NCBI RefSeq assembly: GCF_016724845.1
Contig: NZ_CP068082.1
Location: forward strand, 248,001-312,000
Origin: Sphingobacterium spiritivorum
Lineage (GTDB): Bacteria > Bacteroidota > Bacteroidia > Sphingobacteriales > Sphingobacteriaceae
Length of the DNA: 64,000 nucleotides
Direction: 5' to 3'
A model generated the notes under the pieces. That model worked only from the letters and a program-made list of their open reading frames with translations. It searched no databases and was not told the DNA's origin. Positions within the stretch are counted from its first letter, which is position 1, and every line of letters begins with the position of its first letter. A program made the position numbers and the translations under genes. Below, in pieces: positions 16,176 through 23,341 of the stretch.

Positions 16176-16986
16176 CAACTTCTTCCCCAATATTTTTCAA
16201 ATAGGCATTTAGATTTATAGCGGGGATTGTTCCTATTGCTTGTTGCAAGTATCTCGTTAATTGCATAAAGAATGTCACAAAAGAATGGCTTGCATCGCTA
16301 AACTTTATTTTATTGAATTTCCGGTTAGCGTAGAATTCCAAATAAGCATCTTGACCAACGATTGTAATTTCTTCATTCGGATTATAGTCAATGTAAAAAC
16401 TTCCATAGTCAGCGATACAACCCAAATCAATGCTTTTCAGATTGTCTAATGCTTGTATATGTTTGGTTATTGTATCATTGTTTTTATGAGTAAACGAGTT
16501 GGTACTACAAAGGATACCACCAACAATTTTAGTTAGTGGTCGTGGAGGTGTTACTTTTCCGCCATTGATGAAACTCGCAGCTTCTCTTTTTAATACTCTT
16601 ACACTCTCTATTTTTTCTCCTGCATATTCAATATAAGTCTTATCTTCAACTTTTCCTTGTATATCAGGTTTTACTTCAAAAATCGCATATACACCTTCAG
16701 CAGGGATGTAGTAAAAACCATTCTGATTAAAAATAAATGGAGTAAACCAATTATCGTAAATCACAATATCCATTTGTTGACTTGTATTACCTTTGTGGTC
16801 TATCACAATAGCTTTATCCACGCAATATCGGTTGGGCAAATATTTTCTCAACCATTCAATCCATGCATTCTCTAAGGCATCACCTTTTGAGCCTGGATGT
16901 TCAATAAATTCTCTATTGGTGTTAAGCTGTGCAGACATTTGTTTCTGCAGGCCGTTAAACAACTGTTTTAAGTCAACATTATTCAT
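16162..16986 (-). CDS. DUF6602-like protein with PD-(D/E)XK nuclease signature; candidate CBASS effector
   Basis: A 274-residue soluble protein from MNNVDLK (16986). This start gives an 8-bp overlap (ATGAATAA) with the JAMM gene, typical of coupled translation; the longer frame is rejected. Residues 35-106 carry a pattern like a PD-(D/E)XK nuclease: GDALENAWIEWL (Glu39), MDIVIYD (Asp73) and IFEVK (Glu104, Lys106). GGILCSTNS follows near 160-170. The arrangement resembles DUF6602-type proteins; that family assignment is from memory and unchecked. No known cyclic-nucleotide sensor domain is visible, so if it is the effector, sensing must use an unrecognised region. Confidence 0.65.
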   Translation of the reverse strand: MNNVDLKQLFNGLQKQMSAQLNTNREFIEHPGSKGDALENAWIEWLRKYLPNRYCVDKAIVIDHKGNTSQQMDIVIYDNWFTPFIFNQNGFYYIPAEGVYAIFEVKPDIQGKVEDKTYIEYAGEKIESVRVLKREAASFINGGKVTPPRPLTKIVGGILCSTNSFTHKNNDTITKHIQALDNLKSIDLGCIADYGSFYIDYNPNEEITIVGQDAYLEFYANRKFNKIKFSDASHSFVTFFMQLTRYLQQAIGTIPAINLNAYLKNIGEEVDEQI

Positions 16987-17443
16987 ATCTATATAGTTTA
17001 TTTTCAAACCAAACATAAAATCCAAAAGCAACCTGTGTTTTTGAATACCCAATTATCAATAAAACAGGGTTGGCAATGCATGCATTTGGGTTATTTATAA
17101 TGGTATTTATTGCCGTAATATCTGTTATACTTGGAACTGGGCTATTATCGGGATGCGTGTGCCATTCACCGACATAAAACTTTTTAGGAGTTTCTTTATA
17201 GTAGTTGCCGAGTTTTTTTTCAATACCATTTGTGCTTCTTTCATAGGAGTATTTTGATGCCTTGAAACTTTGAGGCAATATCATATCGGTAATGTGTAAA
17301 TGTCTGTTATCATCAGCATAATATCCAATCAGGAAGCCGCCAAACTCATTAGGGTAATGGCTCTTGCCTTTTTCAACGAGCTTGTTAAGTAATTCATCAC
17401 CAATTTCAAGCCTTAGTCCTATATTCTCTATTCTTAAAATCAA
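16979..17443 (-). CDS. cap3: CBASS Cap3: JAB/JAMM isopeptidase
   Basis: A 154-residue protein with the full JAMM zinc-protease signature: Glu33 (NEFGGFLIG) and His95-x-His97, seven residues, Ser105, two residues, Asp108 (EWHTHPDNSPVPSITD). In type II CBASS, Cap3 cleaves the bond that Cap2 forms between the CD-NTase C-terminus and its targets. It overlaps cap2 by 4 bp (ATGA) and the DUF6602-like gene by 8 bp, so the operon is tightly coupled. Confidence 0.9.
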   Translation of the reverse strand: MILRIENIGLRLEIGDELLNKLVEKGKSHYPNEFGGFLIGYYADDNRHLHITDMILPQSFKASKYSYERSTNGIEKKLGNYYKETPKKFYVGEWHTHPDNSPVPSITDITAINTIINNPNACIANPVLLIIGYSKTQVAFGFYVWFENKLYRYE

Positions 17444-19110
17444 AATTCCTTGATGTTAATGGTAAAACAATTAGTATCATCTGTTTCAATAACAAAATTT
17501 CTTAGTGTCTTTTCTTGCTCGAACTTTAAATTTATCTGCTTTATCGCTGTCTGCACAAGAACGTTTATATCATTATAAGAAGCTTTAAATGTCGGACTCC
17601 AACAACCTGTAGGATTATGTAAATCGTCAACATCAAATTTGAGAATATTTCCACCGAATTGGGATGTAATAAAGTCATACCTATTTTGTTCCGTGGCACA
17701 CACCAAATGTTTGGCGTGGTTTGATATTGAAAGATTTAAAAGAGTTGAATTTATATTTAACTGATTTAATACGTAAAGCAAATCATTGTCGGCAGAGCAA
17801 TCAATAATAATATCGTAATCTTCAAGATGTTTTTTCATTTCGACTTTGAGGCGTGTATCTGACAAGTGCGATTTAATTAAAAAATCAAATGCTTCTGAAT
17901 AGTCGTATCCACCATCAATAGGCTCAAAGAAAGGAGAAATCAAACATAGTTCGTTTATCAAATCATTGGTCTTATTGGTAATTCCTGTAAAGAAAGAATA
18001 TTCCGACCTGCAAACATTTTCCGGTTCTTTTACATCATATTCTATAAAACCTAATTTCCGACAGCCACATCTTACCAATGTTTTAGCAACTATACTTCCT
18101 ATAGCTCCTATTCCGATAATCAATATTTTGCTTTCTGTTATTTGGTCGTTCAATTTTCCTCTACCAAAGAAGTATTTATAGGAGCAATTTCTTGTCATAG
18201 CCCAATCGATTACTTTATTTTCTTCAATTTTCGTGACCCATTGCTTGTTTATTTTTTCACCGTAAATAGGAAAATTACCAATTTCCAATATAATAGCTTG
18301 CCAATGAATTTCTGTTTCAGAAATACTATACCCCACAAATAAAGGAAGCGTTTTTCCTTTATTTTTTGCCAGTCTTTCTTCAACATTGTGAAGAAATTTC
18401 AAAAAATCTTGTGGCAATGTTGTTTCAAAGTCTTTCCAATCATCAAAAACCCAGCGTTGATTTTTACTTGGTGCATCTTTTAAGAAAATGAATAATCCAG
18501 TACTATGAGTTAAGTTTTTAAGTTGAAAATTCCAATCTACATCTACTATTTTTTTTCTATCCTTATTTAAGAAGACCTGAAAAATGTTGCTCTGAATATT
18601 CTCTTTGTGAAAAACTCCATTATTCATTATTGAATAGTCGACAAAACCAAATTGGTTTTGATGAAAAGTGTAATCTACTTCGTTGAAGAAATAAGCATAA
18701 TGGTTCTCTTTAAATGTTTTTTGCGGTACAATTAAATGTTCATAATGAGCGTCCGAATCTTTGTTGATATAATATTTCTTTATCCAAGCTTTTACAGATT
18801 CAATATCATATATCAGTTTTTGGGACAAAATAGGAGTATATGCTGTATGAATGCAGATGGCTCCATTTTGCATAATGTGTTTATGCTCTATCAAATTATC
18901 ATTAGAAAACTTGATAGTCTCTGTTTCGTGGCTTTTAAACGGATATTGAGGATGGATAGTAACATTGAATTCTAATGGTTGCTCCAAACCTTCAACAAAA
19001 ACAGTAACACATCCCTCAATGTCAATTTTGCTCTGCTCAAAAGGCTTCACAACTTTCACATTGGGGATGCTTTCTATTACCGTATTTATTTCGCTAACTC
19101 TATCACTCAT
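17440..19110 (-). CDS. cap2: CBASS Cap2: E2-E1 ubiquitin-conjugation-like enzyme
   Basis: A 556-residue fusion. The N-terminal E2-like domain (about 1-130) has its catalytic cysteine at Cys86 (NGAICIHT); a linker region (about 140-310) follows; the C-terminal ThiF/E1 domain has the nucleotide loop GIGAIG (333-338), Asp359, and NVCR (365-368), and a probable E1 cysteine at Cys503 (TGCWSPTF). In type II CBASS this enzyme adenylates the CD-NTase C-terminal glycine and conjugates it to a target, priming signal synthesis. It lies 5 bp after the CD-NTase stop. Confidence 0.9.
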   Translation of the reverse strand: MSDRVSEINTVIESIPNVKVVKPFEQSKIDIEGCVTVFVEGLEQPLEFNVTIHPQYPFKSHETETIKFSNDNLIEHKHIMQNGAICIHTAYTPILSQKLIYDIESVKAWIKKYYINKDSDAHYEHLIVPQKTFKENHYAYFFNEVDYTFHQNQFGFVDYSIMNNGVFHKENIQSNIFQVFLNKDRKKIVDVDWNFQLKNLTHSTGLFIFLKDAPSKNQRWVFDDWKDFETTLPQDFLKFLHNVEERLAKNKGKTLPLFVGYSISETEIHWQAIILEIGNFPIYGEKINKQWVTKIEENKVIDWAMTRNCSYKYFFGRGKLNDQITESKILIIGIGAIGSIVAKTLVRCGCRKLGFIEYDVKEPENVCRSEYSFFTGITNKTNDLINELCLISPFFEPIDGGYDYSEAFDFLIKSHLSDTRLKVEMKKHLEDYDIIIDCSADNDLLYVLNQLNINSTLLNLSISNHAKHLVCATEQNRYDFITSQFGGNILKFDVDDLHNPTGCWSPTFKASYNDINVLVQTAIKQINLKFEQEKTLRNFVIETDDTNCFTINIKEF

Positions 19111-19115
19111 TGCTC

Positions 19116-20090
19116 TTATCCAAAGTTTAGTTTTGGTGGTGGAACAGGCATACCGCCATTAGTGCCATATTTATTTTTATTGGATTCTTCTTCTTTGAAC
19201 TTTGGGTTTTCGGTGAAATACGTTTTTATGTTTTGGTTATTTTCCTCTATTCTGTCAAGCATATTTTTCATATCATCCGATAGCTGTTGCTTTTCATAAG
19301 AAGTCAACGTATCTGCTAAATCATTAGAACTATTGCCCGGGTCTTTGAGCGTGAAACCATCTTTGGTTACATTATCCCGGATATATTCTAAAACTGTTTT
19401 TAACTTGTCCCAAAGATTGCCTGATATTTCAGTATTGTCAAAAGCTTTGATAGTGATAAGTTCAAGGAAAAAGGATTTAGTCGGATAAGTTCCTTTGTTG
19501 TTTTTCCAAACTTTCAAAAGGCGGATTATTTTTCTTATAGAATCCTTTTCAGCGTTAGCCCTACCTTTGATATTGTTAATTTGCGATTTAACATTGGTTT
19601 TAATTCTTTCACTACCCGCATCTATATTGCCATACTTGTAATAAACATACAGATTTAGATTTTCATCATCCTTGTATTGGTCTTGGTTTAGTTCTCTACC
19701 CGGTACAACATCTATCTTAATTACATCGCCATCACTGTCCACATAGAACTCCAATCCAATTGACACCTTTTGCTTTTTGACCTCGGCAACGTCTTTATAT
19801 TTTTCGTAAAGAAAATCATAAACGTCCTCATACATTTCCTTTAGCGTACCATTGGACCCAAAAGCATTCCGCTTAAATGGTGAAACCAAATCAAAATCAA
19901 ATTTGGTGTTTATAGCCGTATTCTTGGCATAAGACCCCGAATTGAACGGAGAATAGACATTACTTTCATACTTTTCTTCCAGTGCTTCCTTAACCTCATT
20001 TTTCTTTTGGATATGTTTATCCAGAAGCGCTTTTTCTTTGGTAATTTGATGTGTCTTAATTACCGATTCTAAATGTTTGCTTTTATCCAT
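19116..20090 (-). CDS. CBASS CD-NTase (cyclic oligonucleotide synthase)
   Basis: About 324 residues from MDKSKHL (20090). The nucleotidyltransferase core has GS at 52-53 (SGSYAKNTAI), the metal-binding Asp65 and Asp67 (KFDFDLV) and the third acidic residue Asp127 (IKIDVVPGR). The C-terminal substrate domain has the SFFLELITIKAF helix. The protein ends in KLNFG: a C-terminal glycine on a flexible Gly/Pro-rich tail, as needed for conjugation by Cap2. A 28-residue longer start at 20174 is possible, but that extension looks unlike the family and enters the regulatory region. The clade, and so the product nucleotide, cannot be read from sequence alone. Confidence 0.9.
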   Translation of the reverse strand: MDKSKHLESVIKTHQITKEKALLDKHIQKKNEVKEALEEKYESNVYSPFNSGSYAKNTAINTKFDFDLVSPFKRNAFGSNGTLKEMYEDVYDFLYEKYKDVAEVKKQKVSIGLEFYVDSDGDVIKIDVVPGRELNQDQYKDDENLNLYVYYKYGNIDAGSERIKTNVKSQINNIKGRANAEKDSIRKIIRLLKVWKNNKGTYPTKSFFLELITIKAFDNTEISGNLWDKLKTVLEYIRDNVTKDGFTLKDPGNSSNDLADTLTSYEKQQLSDDMKNMLDRIEENNQNIKTYFTENPKFKEEESNKNKYGTNGGMPVPPPKLNFG

Positions 20091-20156
20091 TTCTAATTGA
20101 TTTAAATTACAGATGCACCTATTTACATCCAAATAAGAAGTTACAAAATGTATTCC

Positions 20157-20308
20157 ATATTGTAAGTTTGTCAACTACATATGTCAATTGGCAGTTTTTA
20201 CAATAAAAGTGACAATATGTCTTTATACAGGTTGTTTAAGTGACTGAATTTTTGTCATAGTTACATATTGAGTTACATAATTAACATTTGTATATTGTAT
20301 TTGTCAAC
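20157..20308. promoter_or_regulatory. Divergent control region of CBASS with paired operator-like repeats
   Basis: Two near-identical direct repeats: ATATTGTA-AG-TTTGTCAAC at 20157-20175 and ATATTGTA-TTTGTCAAC at 20292-20308, differing by two inserted bases. Between them are further TGTCA/TGACA words (20184, 20210, 20241, 20253). One repeat lies next to the CBASS start, the other immediately before the promoter of the HTH-peptidase gene. This suits a single regulator acting on both promoters. Confidence 0.5.
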
Positions 20309-20325
20309 CAAAACAGTTACCTTTG
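20295..20325 (+). promoter_or_regulatory. Promoter of the HTH-peptidase gene
   Basis: TACCTTTG at 20318-20325 matches the Bacteroidota -7 element, with TTG at 20295-20297 a 20-nt spacer upstream. The second ATATTGTA repeat (20292-20308) covers the -33 element, so binding there should repress. The promoter position also shows that the coding start is the ATG at 20347 and not the TTG at 20323. Confidence 0.6.
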
Positions 20326-20346
20326 CAGTATCAAAATCAAACAACA

Positions 20347-21411
20347 ATGGAAATGAAAGCGGTATTTGCAGAACGTTTTAAGTCAGCCCGTTTAATGAAT
20401 GGATTTTCATTGCAAGATTTGGCTGACGCATTAGGTAATAAATTATCTCGTCAGGCATTGCATCGTTACGAGAAAGGAGAGGTTATTCCTGATGCCGAAA
20501 AAATCAATATGCTAAGCAAAGCTTTAAAAGTAAGCTCTGATTACTTTTTCAGAACTACCAAAGTAGAGCTAAGCGATGTCGAATACAGAAAGCTTAGCAA
20601 AATGCCACAAAAGGATGCGGCCATTATAAATGAAAAAACCAAGGAATATCTTTCCCGTTATTTGGAGTTGGAAGAAATTTTGGGATTGCAAAATGCATTT
20701 GAACATCCATTAAAGGACTTCCCTGTAGTTACTGAATATAAACAAGTAAATAATGCAGCAAACATCTTAAGGGATAAATGGGAATTAGGCAAAGGCCCTA
20801 TCTTTAATATTGTAGAGCTTTTAGAAGATAAGAACATTAAGGTTGTGAAATTGGATGTAGCCGAGGATTTCGACGGACTACAAACTTTCGTTAATGGGAA
20901 CATTCCGGTTGTTGCGTACAATGTAAGGAAAGCAAACAAGCCTGACAGAATACGATTTACTTTACTTCACGAACTCGCTCACTTATTATTAAAGTTTGGG
21001 AATATAACTGAAAGGGAAAAGGAAACTTTGTGCCATCAGTTTTCAGGAGCAATGTTGCTGCCGGAAGAAACTATCAAAGCAGAGTTAGGAGCACATCGTA
21101 ATAAGCTTTCCACTTTGGAATTGGGAAATATCAAAAAGCAATACGGTATTTCAATGCAGGCTATCGTTATGAGAGCAAAAGCTTGTGGTATTATTAACGA
21201 CCATTATACTAAACAATTCTTTTTCTTTATGAAACAAATGAATTGGAGAGTTGACGAACCGGTAGAATACCAGGGAGCAGAAGAAAGTAATCGTTTCGAA
21301 CAACTTTTATTCCGAGCTTTGATTGAAGACCAGATTTCAATGTCAAAAGCAGCATCATTATCTAATCAGTCTTTGGCTGAATTTAAAAAGGAACATCAAC
21401 CGATGTTTTAA
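20347..21411 (+). CDS. HTH (XRE)-ImmA/IrrE metallopeptidase fusion regulator
   Basis: A 354-residue protein. Residues 8-65 form an XRE helix-turn-helix (RFKSARLMNGFSLQDLADAL, followed by SRQALHRYEKG). Residues about 140-290 form an ImmA/IrrE (COG2856) peptidase with the zinc motif HELAH (208-212) and a downstream FSGAMLLPEE segment. ImmA-type peptidases cleave repressors after DNA damage. In some CBASS operons, separate CapH (HTH) and CapP (COG2856) proteins do this; here both activities are in one chain, directly divergent from the CD-NTase gene. The same architecture also occurs as a stand-alone unit with a PIN gene, so its link to CBASS is by position. Confidence 0.85.
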   Translation: MEMKAVFAERFKSARLMNGFSLQDLADALGNKLSRQALHRYEKGEVIPDAEKINMLSKALKVSSDYFFRTTKVELSDVEYRKLSKMPQKDAAIINEKTKEYLSRYLELEEILGLQNAFEHPLKDFPVVTEYKQVNNAANILRDKWELGKGPIFNIVELLEDKNIKVVKLDVAEDFDGLQTFVNGNIPVVAYNVRKANKPDRIRFTLLHELAHLLLKFGNITEREKETLCHQFSGAMLLPEETIKAELGAHRNKLSTLELGNIKKQYGISMQAIVMRAKACGIINDHYTKQFFFFMKQMNWRVDEPVEYQGAEESNRFEQLLFRALIEDQISMSKAASLSNQSLAEFKKEHQPMF

Positions 21412-21446
21412 TATTAAAATCTATATGCCAAATACCTGTTTAAGAA

Positions 21447-21962
21447 ATGAAAATCAAAATTGCTGTCACGGATGCTTGCATTTTTATAGACCTTTATGAT
21501 TTAGGTCTTGTTACCTCATTTTTCAACCTTGAATTAGAAATACACACGACATCTGCTGTTTATTTTGAATTATATGATGAACAGCAACAAGTTTTAAAGG
21601 CCTATCAATCCGTTGATAGGCTTATTGTTCATAATTTACAAGAACAAGACTTTCTTCAAATCTATTCAGAATCTTACCCAAAATCTTTATCTGAAACAGA
21701 TAAATCTGTTGTACACGTTGCCAATAAACTAAATGCTTGTGTATTAAGTAGTGATAAAACCGTTCGTAATTGTGCGAAGAATAAAGACATCGAATATCAC
21801 GGAATGATTTGGATTTTTGATAGGCTTGTCGAGGGAAACATCCTTACAAAAAAGGATGCCGCTAACAAACTGCAACAGCTTGTTGCTACCAATTTCATTT
21901 TTCAAAACAATAAGCCTTTAGTTGACGAGATACAAAAGAGGCTGAGGTTATGGCAGCAGTAA
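21447..21962 (+). CDS. PIN-domain nuclease-like protein
   Basis: A 171-residue protein with a PIN-type (VapC-like) fold: the first acidic motif VTDACIFIDL (Asp9), a central Glu near 41, SETDKSVVHVANKL (Asp85) and LSSDKTVRNCA (Asp103). Such proteins are Mg-dependent RNases, often toxins. It follows the HTH-peptidase gene by 35 bp, so the peptidase could act as its regulator or antidote. It is the last gene of the element. Confidence 0.8.
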   Translation: MKIKIAVTDACIFIDLYDLGLVTSFFNLELEIHTTSAVYFELYDEQQQVLKAYQSVDRLIVHNLQEQDFLQIYSESYPKSLSETDKSVVHVANKLNACVLSSDKTVRNCAKNKDIEYHGMIWIFDRLVEGNILTKKDAANKLQQLVATNFIFQNNKPLVDEIQKRLRLWQQ

Positions 21963-22062
21963 TAAATAATATAACTTATTTTTAAATAACTGATAGATAA
22001 TAGATAAACTACATTTTTAGACCATCAAAGAACGCCAATAACGGTATTAAGTGTTCGACTGT

Positions 22063-22079
22063 AATCCCGCTCTCTCCGC
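22063..22079 (+). repeat. attR: partial tRNA-Ser 3' end
   Basis: 17 bases matching 3106-3122 at 15 positions; the final CTCTCCGC is exact. There is no tRNA upstream of it. It marks the right edge of the element and carries the element-derived bases at the two mismatches. Confidence 0.75.
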
Positions 22080-22082
22080 AGA

Positions 22083-22111
22083 AACCTTCATCTTTCGATG
22101 AAGGTTTTTTT
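22083..22111 (+). terminator. Original tRNA-Ser terminator, displaced by the element
   Basis: AACCTTCATC (22083-22092), loop TTTC, GATGAAGGTT (22097-22106) and a T-run to 22111. No gene now reads into it apart from the PIN gene 120 bp upstream. Placed directly after the tRNA, as in the empty chromosome, it would start 5 bp after the discriminator base, the usual distance. Confidence 0.75.
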
Positions 22112-22184
22112 ATGCAATATCCCTCCGTTTTTTGATACAAGATATAGAAAGCAATTACAGATTCGAACAGGAAGCATTCCTTTA

Positions 22185-23054
22185 CTATAAAAAACTATCC
22201 AGATAACCCAATATTGTTTGTGTTTGCATCATCAGACTTCTATGCCCCTGTGAGGGAACAATCGCCAATTGTGATGGAGATAATTCTCCAAAATCAGCGC
22301 ATACTGCTCCACCCAGCAGTTGATATGTTTTTATAAGCTCAATCTTATCCAGCCCATCATTGTCACCTGCGATCAGCAGTACAGGAGAAGTGATTTTCGC
22401 AATATTATCATCGCCAAGGTCATATGGTTCTTTGGCTGAAGCCATCATCTGTTCCAGAAATTTTGTCCATTTTGTTTTGTCCGGTGCCACCGCATCATAT
22501 GCCGTTTGCAAAGGTGAATTTGTAAACAATTCAGGTTTCAAACCTTTAAATGCATTAGTCACTTCCGGCATCCAGCCACTGCTTTTATAGGTAGAAGAGA
22601 TAATTACTAATTTTTTAAGTCTTTCCGGACTTTGTATGGCAAACTGATAGGCGACAGAACCTCCAAAACTATATCCCACAATATCCGCACTTTCAATTTT
22701 AAGGTAATCCAATACTCCTTCCACATCGCTTGCTAATGTAGCACGGGATAAAATTCTATCTGAAAACGGGGTATGGCCATGCCCCTGTAACTCAATAGCA
22801 ATGACTTTTCGTGTCCTGGAAAGTTCCGGAATTAACTGACCCCAGTTTAAATCAATGGTCATGTATGCACCATGCAGCAAAATTACAGGTCTGCCTTCGC
22901 CATATATTTCGTAATATACTTTGGTTCCATTAGCAACGGCATAGCCACTGTCTGTAGGTTTAATCTGTTGTCCATGTGATGAAGATGCCATAGTCATAAT
23001 GATTGTGATTAGAAGTAATATAATAAGATTTCTGACGTAAAGTAAATTTTTCAT
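22185..23054 (-). CDS. Alpha/beta hydrolase, exported
   Basis: About 289 residues from MKNLLYV (23054), giving a signal peptide (NLIILLLITIIMTMASSSHG) at once; the longer frame adds an implausible 29 residues. It has the alpha/beta hydrolase fold with the oxyanion HGAY motif, nucleophile GYSFGG (serine near 130), acid GDNDGLD and the catalytic histidine in SQGHRS. Substrate unknown; epoxide hydrolase- or esterase-like. It is the first host gene right of the element. Confidence 0.88.
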   Translation of the reverse strand: MKNLLYVRNLIILLLITIIMTMASSSHGQQIKPTDSGYAVANGTKVYYEIYGEGRPVILLHGAYMTIDLNWGQLIPELSRTRKVIAIELQGHGHTPFSDRILSRATLASDVEGVLDYLKIESADIVGYSFGGSVAYQFAIQSPERLKKLVIISSTYKSSGWMPEVTNAFKGLKPELFTNSPLQTAYDAVAPDKTKWTKFLEQMMASAKEPYDLGDDNIAKITSPVLLIAGDNDGLDKIELIKTYQLLGGAVCADFGELSPSQLAIVPSQGHRSLMMQTQTILGYLDSFL

Positions 23055-23341
23055 AAATCTGTCCAAGTTTAGTTTAGGATTAATAACAATACAAAATTGG
23101 GAAACATTCAGGCATCCTGCACTGGGTAAAAACGACAACATCAGGGGTAGATTCCGACAAAAAAGGTTTTCTTATTGACCTTACCTTTTGCAGTGAATAA
23201 TAAAAAGATGTAAATTCAACTTTCTGAAAATTTGGATTCCATCAATACACCAGAACTTTTTAGGTATCCTCTTATTTAGTGATAAGCTAATATATACTAC
23301 GAAAAGCTCAATTATAACAGCTATTTTCAGACAATACCGAT

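Larger units (their letters stand above)
3123..22079. mobile_element. Integrative mobilizable element of about 19 kb inserted at tRNA-Ser
   Basis: The region is bounded by the intact tRNA-Ser 3' end on the left and a partial copy on the right. It encodes its own large serine recombinase at the left edge, a mobA/mobB pair without a coupling protein or type IV secretion genes, an rteC-like regulator and cargo (a LysR-governed metabolic operon and a CBASS defence island). Absence of conjugation pore genes makes it mobilizable rather than self-transmissible. The right-hand third is visibly more AT-rich than the metabolic operon, suggesting a composite origin. Boundaries are inferred from the repeats and from the terminators that flank them. 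Confidence 0.82.

Noticed and set aside
20323..20346. TTG start for the HTH-ImmA gene, eight codons upstream
   Set aside because: The TTG overlaps the -7 element TACCTTTG (20318-20325), so it lies before the transcription start. The ATG at 20347 is used instead.
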